Of a DNA stretch of 64,000 nucleotides, positions 9,664-20,892 are shown one piece after another (position 1 is the stretch's first letter; each line of letters begins with the position of its first letter). A program made the position numbers and the translations under genes. Source of the stretch: Luidia sarsii (taxonomy: Eukaryota; Echinodermata; Asteroidea; Paxillosida; Luidiidae); assembly GCA_949987565.1 (NCBI GenBank), contig OX465114.1:3562832-3626831 (forward strand). The letters are read 5' to 3'. The notes under the pieces are model-generated. The model was given only the letters and a program-made list of their open reading frames with translations. It was not told the origin of the DNA and ran no database searches.

Positions 9664-9717
9664 GGCTAGTTCAGTACTACTAAGTACTAGTACTAGTAGT
9701 AGTTGAGGTAACCGCAA

Positions 9718-12624
9718 CCCTCAATCCTCCAGAGGGTTAGGGTCAGAGACTTGAGGGAGGATTGAGGAATGAAGATAACTTACAGTTACCGTATTTGAAC
9801 CACTGACTATGCAGTAGGTGAGTAGGTCAGGACATGGCAGAGTTTGCCTTTGACTTTGTCTTTAGTTCATACAAATCACAATCAACCATTCAATGTAAGT
9901 TTAATTAAATTGTTAAATTATTATGAAATTTATTAAATTTTTAAGTCACTCAACTAAACAACTTTCTAAACAGTAAACGGTAAACCCACGGCACTAGTCT
10001 AGGCACTAGTCTAGGCACTACCACTAGTATTATAATAGTAAAATGACTAAACAGTAAACGTAGGCCTACAACTTCCAGATCAGATGTGTTATCCACGGGG
10101 AACTTGCGATCCTCTCACCCTACTGCCTTAGTTATACTTCTAAGTTCTAGTATACGTATAGACAATTACTAGCAAGAAACACGGCTTCCTATACCGCATC
10201 ACAATACGCGTGTGTAGCGCGCTGTCCGTAAACCATACTCAGTCTATGGGCGCCGCCATGTTTGTTTGGCACAACCCATCCAAACAATACATTTTTCAAG
10301 ATATTGAAAATTTCTGAGTTACATTTAACTTTGACAGAAGTACGAAACGCCTGAAAGTAAACCAAAAATAACAACCATTCTCGGAAATAAATGTTGACGC
10401 ATGTTTCACCACCTGCCTTTCTCTCTAGCATTCCCGTCTTAACCTGTACATAAGATTGATTTTTCTTCGCCTAAAGATGTGAACTTGAAAAATCTTGAGA
10501 CTATTTCCGTAAGTCCCCCCCCAAAAAAAAATAACGGCCCCCGGCCGAAGAGGGAGCTCTTCATCTGCGCGTTGCCAGGTGCTCGCAGAAAAGTGGTCTC
10601 CGTATCAGCGCGCCAAGTCCGGATGGAAACTAATTTCCACGTTTTTGTACAGGGTCTTCGGTGTGATGTTCAAGGTTCTGTTTCTGTTTGAATTCTTATC
10701 TGCTTGAATACCACACCAATGACGTCCGCAACGAGTCCAAGAGTTTCCATTTGACGAGCGGGAACAGTTTTTTGAGCCGTGCCCTGGGCCCGGGACACGT
10801 TCGTCGCTTTTAAACGGAGGCTTATTAGGCCCCTACGGTAATTATTTCGGACGATAGAATGTCAACTGAAAAACTAAAAAGACTGCTTTCTATGTTTATG
10901 TCAATAATATGCACAGTAATACATACATGTAACTACTACGAAGGCCTAGAGAACTTCTACTTCTAGTACTAAAACTACTACAACTAGCTAGTACACTGTT
11001 TTACCGAGTACATGTAGGCCTACATCAGTACATTTAATATACTATATAGCCCCTTGACAATATTTTATTATGCGAAGCACCCACAAGTGAGTCAGTGTAG
11101 ACAATCAACTGTACTTCTGTACATGTACATACTGTATCAATATAGGAAGGTTTGCGGTGACACCATGTATCAGGTCTCTTAAAGGAAGAGGTTTGGTTCT
11201 GAAAAGAACCTGAGTATGTATAGTAAATGTACTGTACATGTACATATGTACATGTAAAGTAGATTGACTACACCACATATTGTACTTTGTAGGCCTACTA
11301 CTTATACTTTTTTTTATAGTACTCAGTAGTACCAGTGTAGGAACTGTAGTTTCCATAATTATTATGACTAGGGTTCCAGCTTCACCTCGAAAATATTCAT
11401 TAAAACTAAAAGCCTAAAATGACAGCACGGCCTTTTCGTCCCATGTCTTAAATGCATGCGTATTGATATTCATAAACTCATGAATATATGATGAGGCAAA
11501 TCAAGATGGCGGTCTAACGTTGCAAAGTTGCCCCGTTTACCCGTGAGGCCGAGGGTGTTTCTCAGTGGAAATTCGATTATTACTGATAAAAAAACTTTTG
11601 ACTCCAGACACAGGTTTGATAGTTAAGTGAACAACTCTGATATAATTCGAAATAAACTCTGAACTTAAAAATGTTGCAGTGGGTGTGTAAAATTACTTTT
11701 TCACGCTAGTGTACATTGCACATAACATACAGAAGACCAACATGGCATAATATGCCTACATGTACGTAGGTCTACATGAACAGTCGGTCCCATAATTTTG
11801 TAACCCTCGTGTGCATTATTAAGTTTATACGGTAGAGCTATGGAAACAAGATGAAGGTTTATTTTAAATTAGCACAAGTCACTTCCATAATTTCCAAAAT
11901 GGTTTTATTCGATAATGGCTCATTGAAGCTTAGAATTACCACCTACATCTACCGGTACCTTGTGGGGTTGCATCAGTCCAATAAAACATGTACCCCCGGT
12001 AGGGGCGCTCTAAAACTCAACTTTGGAGTGGCTGAAACATAGCCCTTCACTGAAATGCAACAGAATTATGCATAGAATCATTCACTATGCATATTATTAT
12101 GCATTATATTCAATACGGGCGATTCACAATAGGGTGATTCACAATAGTGCGCCCTAAAAAGTTTGCGGAATATGTCGACCCTGTCCAAACGTGCATTGGC
12201 TCGACAAATTCCGCGCATTGTGATTGACCAACGCGTTGTAAATACTTGAAGACGCACTATTGTTAATTCTGCCTTTGAGAAGAGTCCTGCATGCTTATAT
12301 CAAAACATCATGTCCTGATAAATATTTGCATTTTGGTCATTAATTTTTTGTCCGTAAGCAGTGTCCAATATTTTTGTGCATAATGCATAATTACTCTGGT
12401 GAATTATGCATACTTATCACTGAATTATTCACGCGTTTCCTGACCTTGAACAATAATACATATAATGAAATAATTACAGTGCCATGATAGGTGAATTTTT
12501 TCCTTTGTTTTGGTGAAAATTGGTCACACTGGCCAAAATTGGCCAAATTTTGCGAACTCCTTCACCGTATCGAAATGGGGACATAACAGTACCAACCTTC
12601 AATAGCATAGGCAAGTAGTGTGGG
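9718..12624. other. Gene-free stretch
   Basis: AT-rich DNA with many TACATGTA and TAGGCCTA words and no convincing gene. It holds a short inverted repeat at about 12,117-12,269 (ATTCACAATAGTGCGCC mirrored as GCGCACTATTGTTAATTC), probably a MITE, and a diverged Penelope-end motif at about 12,273-12,330. Confidence 0.6.
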
Positions 12625-12839
12625 TTAAAGGAACAATGCCAAAAACTCACATCGTATTTTCAGCTTTAAATATCCATTTATTGGTGTGTATTAAATTTAA
12701 TTTAAGAATAAGGCCTACTGGTTTTGGTGTACGTACGTTAAGTGTGGTAACTTGCCGTCCAAAATATTGATCCCCTTTTTAATTTCATGGTGAACTCCAA
12801 ATGAGGGAGCTGTTCATGACTTAAATAAAGGCAGAGGCG

Positions 12840-13301
12840 GGGTGCAGCACCCAAAATCCATCCAAGATGGCTCCGCCGAGCTGATTATCATAAAGTGTGG
12901 ACCCACAGCTTTTTTTTATTAACTAATACATTGTAGAAAAAGTTAAGCTTAAGACAACCTGGGGGTTCACTCTTCAATTTGGTATGTAATTTGGACCATA
13001 TCTGGCTTTAAATGTGGCCCTATTTGGCTGTGGAAGTGGAGGGGTCCATCCCAAAATCCTTGCAGAAATTCGGCTTGGACGGCTACACATTTTGGGGGTG
13101 TTTTTTTCTGGGGGTAATTAGCAAAAAATCTTATCTGCTAAGAGCACTAAAATTGAAAAGAATCTGAGAGATGAAGGTCCAAACTACAATTTTAAGTATA
13201 GCTACAAGAACTGAGAGACTTTTGGGCATGGAATAATTGGCTTTGAAAGTGAGTGTTTTTGTACAGTGTTCAATGGGAGCTCTATTTAGTGTTCTGCACC
13301 C
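12840..13301. mobile_element. MITE with GGGTGCAG ends, copy 1
   Basis: Starts GGGTGCAGCAC and ends GTTCTGCACCC. The body is about 95 percent like the copy at 35,228-35,641 by eye, apart from indels. It sits inside the Kolobok-like element and directly adjoins the THAP exon end. No coding potential. Confidence 0.55.
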
Positions 13302-13521
13302 AGAGAAAATCAGGAAAAAAGGTTTCGGTAGTCGGAAACCGCACATGACGTCTAGGTACACGTCAAAGCACGACGGCTCTAAGCGGTCGCTACAGAGGGC
13401 CGAAAACTGACTGGGCTCAGACCACTTTACTCTGGTAACCTTGACTTTGGCCGTCCAGATCTTCCGAAGTTTCCGTTCAACTGGGAACAGATGAAGGCTT
13501 ACTCCATCCATGGAAGTTTTG
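13302..13521 (-). pseudogene. THAP zinc-finger exon remnant
   Basis: After an acceptor (TTTGTAG, exon from 13,521) the frame reads MDGVSLHLFPVERKLRKIW, then WSEPSQFSALCSDRLEPSCF and ends LPKPFFLIFS. The spacing of HLFP, the tryptophans, LCSxxxEPxCF and the terminal P-F match the C2CH THAP DNA-binding fold. The first CxxC pair would be on a previous exon that I cannot find. The frame then runs into the GGGTGCAG MITE. It is most likely the DNA-binding part of a dead Kolobok-type transposase. Confidence 0.6.
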
Positions 13522-13607
13522 CTACAAAGTTACATTTAAAACACACCCAAAAAATGGATATTTGAAATAAAATACGATATGAAAATTTTAAGCTTCATGG
13601 TTCCTTT

Positions 13608-13829
13608 AAAGGTCCAATACAACATTGGGAAGATCGGAAAACATCGATGTCCACAGATTTTCTTCTTATTTACACAGTTTGTAAATGGTCATGATAGAAT
13701 CATCATGTTGAAATATAATGGTCTCGGATGCTGTATTTCTCGAGAAATCGTCACTCAAACACCGACAAAATAGTTTTATTACTCGCGAGTACTAAACTAT
13801 TTCTTACACTAGGCCTACGGAACGGTGCG
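13608..13829 (+). repeat. Dispersed repeat, copy 2
   Basis: Direct relative of the repeat at 7,677, starting AAAGGTCCAATACAACATTG and ending near AACGGTGCG. It starts at the TTAA flanking the Kolobok-like element; copy 1 is also preceded by TTAA, so this may be a related TTAA-targeting element. Confidence 0.65.
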
Positions 13830-14104
13830 AAAACCAATGTTGTATGATGAAAGTATTCCGCGTATAATAGGATGGTGACATCGTCAAGATAAAAAGCAAG
13901 GTGTCTTCTCTTTATCCTTCAATGTTTTAGATTCGCTTACAATGCAACGGGAAGAGGCTTTGGAGGCTGCGCAATCGTCTTGCAGCGGTCAGTCCTTGCA
14001 GGAGTCCGTCCACCGAGCTGACCAATCAAGGTACGTAGGCACGCTCGCTTGTAGAAAGGCACAGGTCGTGTCAAGTAGGTTCCTAGCGGTCGGTTCACAC
14101 TTCA

Positions 14105-14735
14105 CAGTGCAGTGCCCATGACCACCGCCCATGACCACCGCCCATGACCACCACCCATGACCACCGCCCATGACCACCGCCCATGACCACCACCCATGAC
14201 CACAGCCAATGAATACCAGCCATGACGACCGCCCATGACCACTGCCCCTGACCACCGCCCATGACCACCGCCCATGACCACAGCCAATGAATACCAGCCA
14301 TGACGACCGCCCATGACCACCGCCCCTGACCACCGCCCATGACCACCGCCCATGACCACCCCATGACCACACAGCCCATGACCACCGCCCATGACCACCG
14401 CCCATGACCACCGCCCCTGACCACCACCCATGACCACCACCCATGACCACAGCCAATGAATAGCCTACCAGCCATGACCACCGCCCCTGACCACCGCCCA
14501 TGACCACTGCCCCTGACCACCGCCCACGACCACACAGCCCATGACCACCGCCCATGACAACCGCCCATGAACACTGCCCATGAACACCGCCCGTGACCAC
14601 CACCCATGACCACCGCCCTTGACCACCGCCCATGACCACCGCGCCCATGACCGCAGCCCATAACTACCACCCACGACCACCACCCACGACCACCACCCAT
14701 GACCACCGCCCATGACCACCGCACCGCATGACCAT
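14105..14735. repeat. 13-bp minisatellite CCCATGACCACCG
   Basis: About 48 units of CCCATGACCACCG with variants (CCAATGAATACCAG, CCCCTGACCAC). The 13-base unit has no stop in three minus-strand frames, giving false GGGHGRWSWAVVM-type proteins of up to 219 residues. Larger repeated blocks (for example AGCCAATGAATACCAGCC, seen three times) show recent segmental duplication. Confidence 0.92.
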
Positions 14736-14989
14736 CGCAATGCACGATGTGCCATTTTATAAAAACTCCTTAAATAATAGGGTGCCCACCTGTCAAATGA
14801 ATCAATAAGAGTACACTATAATGTGTACAATGATCGTACAATGGTTTTACTCGAATATCGAGTAAAACCCATGCATGGCACAATCGGATGTCTGCCTGGC
14901 CCTCGATATACTCCACTTTAGATAAAGACTTTAGAAGTTTAGAGAAGCTTTGCATGGTGGAAGTATCAAGGGGAAGTTTTGGGTGGTCT

Positions 14990-15066
14990 CTTTTGAGGAG
15001 TGTGGGGCTCTGAGCTGAGAAGAGCCGGTATAAACTCAACGTTTCGGCCAGTGTGTACACGACCCT
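14990..15066 (+). repeat. Penelope-type terminal motif, second family
   Basis: Contains GCTGAGAAGAGCCGGTATAA, then ACTCAACGTTTCGGCC. A shorter relative is at the left window edge. It resembles Penelope element ends (TGAGAA box, stem, GAAACG box). No RT is attached here. Confidence 0.35.
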
Positions 15067-15239
15067 TTTGAACAATCTTGAAAATTGGTGTCTTAGAGTT
15101 CCCTGCGCGCGTCTACGAACGATTCAGTTACGCATGGGTAGCTTAATTCCGGTATTTCACTCGACCGACGCTTCAGGTTTTTTTTTCACCTGCGGCTCGG
15201 AAACGTAAGGGGACGGGGGAAAAATTCAGCGTGAAAAAA

Positions 15240-15335
15240 AAATCGGCGTGAAAAACAAATTCGGCGTGAAAAACAAATTCGGCGTGAAAAACAAATTCGG
15301 CGTGAAAAACAATTTTCGGCGTGAAAAAACTTCCC
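15240..15335 (+). repeat. Short tandem repeat TTCGGCGTGAAAAACAAA
   Basis: Five to six units of about 18 bases, the last ones diverged. The phenylalanine/threonine-rich minus-strand frame over it is an artefact. Confidence 0.8.
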
Positions 15336-15442
15336 ATACCTTTAGGGAAGGTAATTCAATGGAAGTTTGTCCCGACGTGATAAAACACTTAGTATTCATG
15401 CGGTGCTTTGCCCGATGCCCGCAATGAAGACAATTCAGGCCG

Positions 15443-15506
15443 CTCGGGCCGGAGTTCGAACCCGCGACTCCCGCTTTCTGTAGTGCAGACGTGACCACCG
15501 AGCTGG
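15443..15506 (-). mobile_element. tRNA-like SINE head
   Basis: The minus strand reads CAGCTCGGTGGTCACGTCTG, CACTACAGAAAGCGGGAGTC and GCGGGTTCGAACTCC. The last word is a B box, and the body matches the tRNA-like unit at 6,598 base for base over much of the anticodon region. Function as a tRNA is unlikely because the acceptor stem is poor. Confidence 0.55.
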
Positions 15507-15539
15507 TAGAGGTCGTCACGTCGAGCACGGCAGGGCAAA

Positions 15540-16505
15540 TCCTGATTGAATCATGGGACTCTTCTGCTTTCGACCCGTGTATGCTCGGGCAGTGTGAACA
15601 TGCAGATCAACGCGTTACACGAATCGAAGTTAACTCACTCGGGTAGCGAAACAGCCGATTTTCGCGTCTTTGCCTATAGTTTGAATGCGCAGCATGATTT
15701 AGCCGTGTCGGACCCCTGTGCATTTTGTCCCGTGTCAATGTTGCTGTAGTGTGAAAAGCCCTAGTTTCAATCCGGGCTGAGTGCTAGTTGCTGACACGGG
15801 TCAACACCGTGTTAAAGTCTTTTAGTGTGAACAGCTCAGTCATTTCTTACATTGGTCGGACACGGATCCAATCCGGAGATACTTTTGTAGTGTGAAAAGC
15901 CCTTTCATGAGGTAATCTGTTTTCATTCGGCCATGGAAGTCAACGTGCAGCGGATGAAGGAACACCACTCCCACTTTCAAAAGTGGTGGACATTAATATA
16001 ATTTGTACTGATCACTCCCACTTTTGGGGACCAGACGTATGATAGGCAACTATGAACTGTATTGAACAATACGTACCTTTTCTTACTGACGAAGACCCCT
16101 TAAAGTAGGCCCTATGATAGATTAAAACACACCTTAAAATGCATCGTATGGCATGATTACAAGCACTAAAACGCCAATAGCTCCTACCGTAGAAAGAGGG
16201 CCGGGGGCACCTTCCCCCTCCCACATCCTCCCCCGTCGCTCGCTCCCAAAGGTCGGCCTCAGTCCCTCGCGAAATAGCCCCTCGGCCCACTTTTCATTCG
16301 GCGATGGATCGGGTGGATTCCAAGCGATTATCCAATGTGGAGAAATAAAGTGAACTTTAACTAAAAGAATGCAGGACTGTTGGGGACAAGAAACCAATAC
16401 ATTTCTTAAAAGGTGATCCTCATAAACAGCATTATGATTATGGACTGTGAATGTTGTGCTGAGGAGACCATTGGACACAAGTGATGCGGTGCTCTACGGC
16501 TTGTT
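15540..16505. other. Gene-free stretch
   Basis: Intergenic. The word AGTGTGAAAAGCCC recurs at about 15,750 and 15,890, and AGTGTGAACA at 15,593 and 15,824, typical of small DNA transposon relics. No coding region recognised up to the GPCR stop. Confidence 0.5.
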
Positions 16506-16511
16506 CCGAGG

Positions 16512-17630
16512 CTAGGCATGCCGGGTCTGGGGCTGAGCCGTGATCAGCGAGATGGAGTCCCCGTCCAGCATCTGGCCGTGCACCCGGTTCCTCCCCCTTT
16601 GCCCGAGCACGAGGTCGCGCAGGTGGGAGCGGAACCGGTCGTAGTTGAAGCAGTAGATGATCGGGTTGATGAACATGTTGCAGGCCAGCAGCGCCGCTAG
16701 CGGCGGGTAGAGCGGCGAGTACACGGCCGCCGTGTCCCTGACCTTGGAGTAGATGAAGAGCACCTCGATGGGTGTCCAGCACACCATGAACATGGCCCCG
16801 ACCAGCAGGGTGGTGACCAGGACGTTCCGCTTGGCCTTGCGCATCGCGGGCCGCCCGGTCCCGCGACCCTGTCCCCCGAGCTTCTTGAGGGCGGCCAGTA
16901 TCCGGGCGTAGGCGTAGGTCAGCACGGCCACGGGGACGAGGAACGGGATGGCGATGATCGAGACGTTGGAGGCGAAGCGAGCGGCCGGCGGGATGGGGAC
17001 CAGCCTGCACTCGCCCTGGAACGGCTCGAACAGGAACATCCCCTGCATCCCGACGAGGAAGCCCACCAGCCACGTGGCCGTGATGACCGCCCGCGTGGCC
17101 ACCGTGCGCCTGGACAGGGCGTTGCGGTGCGCCACCGGGTAGCAGGTGGCGGCGAACCGCTCCAGCGAGATGACGACCAGGTTGTTGGTCGAGGTGAACG
17201 TCAGGCCCCACAGGATGCAGCCGCTGCTCATTAGCCGGCATACGAGCTGGTCGTACGGGTTGCCCTCGGTGGACACTCGTGCAGCCGCGCCGGGGACCGT
17301 AAGTAGGACCCTGAAGACGAAGAAGCCCAGCCCGCTCACGGCGTCGATCACCGACTGGTGAAGTATCAGGCGATTGGTGACGGAGCTGAACTGGCGACGC
17401 CTGAGCAGCATGACGGCGATGACCAGGCCGTTGCCGAGCACCGTCAGGACGGCGATGGTCGCGTTGACCCCATACAGGAGCGCGCTGCGTCTCGGACCCT
17501 CCAAAGCCCTGCCCTCGGTCGGTCCGGCCGTGGGGAGGTCGCCGGTAGCAGTCTGCATGCGGGGCTGGTCGAACAGCGTTGACATTGTTCTACGAAACAA
17601 GCTGTTCGTTTCCAGGAGTGACGATGGCAT
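16512..17630 (-). CDS. Rhodopsin-class (class A) G-protein-coupled receptor, orphan
   Basis: Intact 372-residue single-exon receptor. TM1 carries GNGLVIAV, TM2 an aspartate in HQSVIDAVSG, and TM3 is preceded by Cys (LVCRL) and ends in ERF instead of DRY. TM4 has TWLVGFLVG, ECL2 supplies the partner cysteine (GECRL), TM5 has the proline in IPFLVP, TM6 CWTP and TM7 NPIIY followed by a basic helix 8 (YDRFRSHL). A basic third loop (RKAKRN) follows TM5. It acts at the plasma membrane through heterotrimeric G proteins. The ligand is not evident; the short N-terminus without clear N-glycosylation sites and the YCFNYDRFR tail are in keeping with peptide/orphan receptors that are often intronless and numerous in marine invertebrates. 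The ATG at 17,630 is chosen; internal ATGs at residues 16 and 25 are alternatives. Confidence 0.88.
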   Translation of the reverse strand: MPSSLLETNSLFRRTMSTLFDQPRMQTATGDLPTAGPTEGRALEGPRRSALLYGVNATIAVLTVLGNGLVIAVMLLRRRQFSSVTNRLILHQSVIDAVSGLGFFVFRVLLTVPGAAARVSTEGNPYDQLVCRLMSSGCILWGLTFTSTNNLVVISLERFAATCYPVAHRNALSRRTVATRAVITATWLVGFLVGMQGMFLFEPFQGECRLVPIPPAARFASNVSIIAIPFLVPVAVLTYAYARILAALKKLGGQGRGTGRPAMRKAKRNVLVTTLLVGAMFMVCWTPIEVLFIYSKVRDTAAVYSPLYPPLAALLACNMFINPIIYCFNYDRFRSHLRDLVLGQRGRNRVHGQMLDGDSISLITAQPQTRHA

Positions 17631-17639
17631 ATACTGATT

Positions 17640-18437
17640 AATCTGTTCAAAGTCAGACGTCGAGACAGACTGACTGTTTGTCTAACACCGTGCTTCGAGT
17701 TCCAGTTCTAGCTTCGACAGTACATACATGCAGGCAAGCAGTGGTCCTTTAGAAGATACCCCTTTGGTCCATCATCTCCATGATCGAGCGTCTGCCTATC
17801 TGCACCGGTGCTGACGGTTCCAGACTTAGGCTTAAAATACGCTAGCCTCTCCGTCAGCACGGCGTCAGTCTCGATCCCAATTCAAATAAATAAACAATAC
17901 ATACATCCATTCAAAGATCTACAACGTCCGGCCAGTTGTTTTGAGTGTATTGTTTGCTGTGAAGTTGAGCTTTCTGCCGTCGGCAAATTGGTATAATATT
18001 CCCCGTGCGTGGGGCAGCGGAGGTGGATGCACGAACAAAAATTGTTATTTGTATGGGCAACCTTAATACATAACCTCCTGTATTTGATTCATGCGCACGC
18101 CAAGATTCTAAAATGATTACAATAATCTGTGGCCGTGTGCACTTGTGCGTTGGACAGTCTTTGTCTTCAGATTGCGGTCCGACCCGCGTGTTGGAGACCG
18201 TAATTGAGTTAGCGCTGCACTCTTCACAATAACGTTCAGCCTCGCCAGTTCGATTGAATTGTTTTAGCCAGTTTATCAAATTACAGGTCTGATGTACAAA
18301 CGAAATCACAGCAGTGAGGAAAAAAAAAGTACATGTGTTTTGGCCTTCGAAGCCATATAACCGAACCACAGCAAAAAGGTTGATATTGTAGAAGTATATT
18401 GTTCCGCCCTCCTCACTTGTACAAAGGAATTGAATTA
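17640..18437. other. Gene-free stretch upstream of the GPCR
   Basis: Presumed 5' flank of the receptor. The 199-codon minus-strand frame that spans it has no recognisable domain and no CpG/GC bias like the real genes, so I do not call it. Confidence 0.45.
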
Positions 18438-18590
18438 CATCATCATCATCATCATCAATCGCCTGCAATGCAGACGACAAAGTTTCTCCATTTGACATTA
18501 TCATCAGCAAGTCTGGCGAGAGCCTTCTTGTCTATAGGTTTCCATCCGTGCATGTCACTCATGCAAGAATCTTCCTGAGTCCTAGCTCTC
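18438..18590 (-). mobile_element. RTE-type non-LTR retrotransposon, 3' end
   Basis: The minus-strand frame ends KALARLADDNVKWRNFVV, then CIAGD and TGA, followed directly by a (GAT)6 tail. A conserved WR-FV near the C-terminus and a trinucleotide GAT tail are typical of RTE-clade retrotransposons. It is a 5'-truncated copy of about 150 bases, as produced by incomplete target-primed reverse transcription. Confidence 0.7.
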
Positions 18591-18616
18591 TAACTTCTTC
18601 TTTCTCTAGCCCTTAA

Positions 18617-19235
18617 CCCTCAACCTCAAAGAGCCGGGTTATTTTGACCATCTCACAGCCGGGGGGGGGGGCGGATTCCGCCCCCCTCAGATCTCGGTCG
18701 TTGAAGGATGATATGATATTTTGCAGGGTTATACTGATAGAGAATTACATAATGAACAAAAATTGATGTTTTGTCTAATTGTAGCTCATTAATTATTCAG
18801 GATTCCATTTTTGGGCTTTGTTTATGTTTTCATTGTTTTTTATTGAATTTCCTATGTTCTTTGATTGAATTTCCCCAATTTGCATAAATCTGACAATGAT
18901 AATGAAACACGAAGAACCAACAATTGCATACAGCAATATATTAATGAGCTGAGTATGCCAAAGAATCCTGAAAAGAAATACCCTATGCACCTTGGATGCT
19001 ATGTTTTTATGTAGTGTAAATAAGTCGATGGAAACAAAATCCGTCAAGCTATACCATGGCCCTGAAAAATGTCCATTGTCAGAGAACGGCACCACCAATT
19101 CTAATAAATTTGGTGTCAAAATGTGCCTAAGAAGATTGACGAAAAAGTCATAAAGCCTCAACACGCAGAAAAAAAATTACCGAGACGCTATAAAAAAAAT
19201 ACAGGGGGGGGGAATCCACCCCGGTTTTTTGAGGG
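18617..19235. mobile_element. piggyBac-type MITE with TTAA target sites
   Basis: TTAA at 18,613-18,616 and 19,236-19,239 brackets ends that read CCCTCAACCTCAAAGAGCCG on the left and, inverted, CCCTCAAAAAACCGGGGTGG on the right; each then shows a G-run and GGATTCC. A TTAA duplication with ends beginning CCC is typical for piggyBac. The internal 123-codon frame is AT-rich and not recognisable. Confidence 0.6.
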
Positions 19236-19735
19236 TTAACCTTGAGTGACTTTTTCAGCCTCGTTTTGGGCTATCTTGTATCAAAAAAAGAAGTGTTTAT
19301 CACGTCGAGCAGGGGAAACTCTCATCGAATTACATTCTCCTCATCCACGCTGCCGATGAGCGCCCATGATTCACAGCCATACAGCCAAATCCTTGCACAT
19401 GCAGGTCATGTAAAAAAAAAGCCTGGCTTCTCCAGATTTTGTCTCAAGTTTCCAAAATGCTATATAGTGCCTTTCTACTGGCTAACACACGGCCGATACT
19501 GGACAGGGCGTTGCGGTGCTCATTAATTGTAAAGTAGAACAATGGGGTTGTTACTGACAGCGACCCGTCTAATGCAACCACACAGTTCAGTAGCTACAGA
19601 CGTATCACTATTATTGTGCCTATTAAGAGAGCGATATTTTGTAAAAGGAACTCTTTGCTAAAATGATCGCACCATTCAGAAGTCGTTTGGAAATTCAATA
19701 TTTTGTTTTTCTTTTCTCGAAAACAGCTTATTTGG

Positions 19736-19994
19736 GACCCGGCACAACGACATGAGGAATATCCCACCACAACACTTTTTGAGTAAACAACGCCTGAAGT
19801 TAAAATATCTTCACAATTCGATTACAAATCGATTTCCTTTTTTTTTATTTTCGGAAATTTTAAGTATTAGGCCTAGAGGATAATATATTTTGATATCATT
19901 TGAAAGCTAATGGTAGGCTATACTCTTTCACATCATTAGAAAACCTCAAAATCTCAAAAGTGGGGTTATTCCTCATTATGATGTGCCGGGTCAC
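19736..19994. mobile_element. MITE with GACCCGGCACA ends, copy 1
   Basis: Left end GACCCGGCACAACGACATGA and right end ATGATGTGCCGGGTCACA are inverted copies. The interior contains GAGTAAACAACGCCTGAAGT and CTCAAAATCTCAAAAGTGG, shared with the copy at 29.8 kb. Confidence 0.65.
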
Positions 19995-19999
19995 ATTTT

Positions 20000-20890
20000 T
20001 TATAGGAGGGTTAAAATTTCACCGAATGTCTGATACCATTGCTATTACTTTCCCGATGAGTTTCTCAAATTTGGAATGTCCGGAAATAGGCCACGTAACC
20101 GAGCTGGCAATAGCCTACAAGTAGCCATCGAACTCGGCCCCAACACTGTTGTGGTATTTTGGGGGTTTCAGGCAGGGTTAGGGATAACCATTGATATAAC
20201 ATGATGCTTGAGTCGAGGAGAATGTAAATCAATAACTCGATTTACGTAAACCGAGATGAAATTTGACCGGACCGTTTAAATTTGATTTGAAAACGAAAAA
20301 ACAAAAGTAACCACCGTCTGCGTGAGTTTAACCAGAATAAGCCAGTGAAAATGCGGCTTCACTAGCGTTTCTTTGCGGCTGTTTCTGGTTAAAAAAAACC
20401 CGACGCTATGGTCATAGAAACGACTCAATGGTCATAGAAACGACTCAATGGTCATATATCTACCGTCAACACGGAGTGAGTAGCTAGATACCCCTGTGGT
20501 GTATCATTTCAATCTCCCTAATCATTCCATCCTTGGCATGTCTGCACAGAACGTAGTCTCTCTCGGCCACCGGAAAGATGCTTTTCGCCTCAGCAGGGAA
20601 AAAAACGTGGGCTTAACCACTTTGCGCGGGGGGGGTTTTCAGCGCCGATGACCGCCATACGCACTATCCTACCTAGTACCTCGCAAGCACGCGGGAACTG
20701 GGGGGGTGCTGAAGGGGCTGCAGTACCCACAACTATTAATGGGTGATGGAATAGGCCACTGCACCCCCAGATTTAAACAGACGTTAAAGTACACAATCAT
20801 CTTGCAAATCCCAGCACGCCTTAATGAGCAGAATGTGTTTCTGCGAGCCTGCAACTTCGTCGCCTCAACATCCATGCAGGGGAAATGCGA
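20000..20890. other. Gene-free stretch with a small tandem repeat
   Basis: At 20,407-20,460 the unit ATGGTCATAGAAACGACTCA occurs about 2.5 times. The open plus-strand frames that continue into the next gene from 20,824 are antisense shadows of the fusion gene. Confidence 0.6.
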
Positions 20891-20892
20891 CT

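Larger units (their letters stand above)
12629..13605 (-). mobile_element. TTAA-flanked Kolobok-like element with a THAP exon
   Basis: The 977-base element is flanked on both sides by TTAA (12,625-12,628 and 13,606-13,609). Its inverted ends start AGGAAC(A/C)ATG and run for about 65 bases (shared words ATCGTATTTT, AAATATCCATTTnTTGGTGTG). A THAP-domain exon lies inside. TTAA duplications plus a THAP transposase are the signature of the Kolobok superfamily. The catalytic domain is absent, so this is a non-autonomous derivative. Confidence 0.6.

Noticed and set aside
13989..14745. Gly/His/Trp-rich 219-codon frames
   Set aside because: Produced by the 13-bp minisatellite in all three minus frames.
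17911..18510. 199-codon minus-strand frame as a gene
   Set aside because: Its upstream part is the RTE tail read in another frame and the rest has no motif or composition typical of the host genes here.
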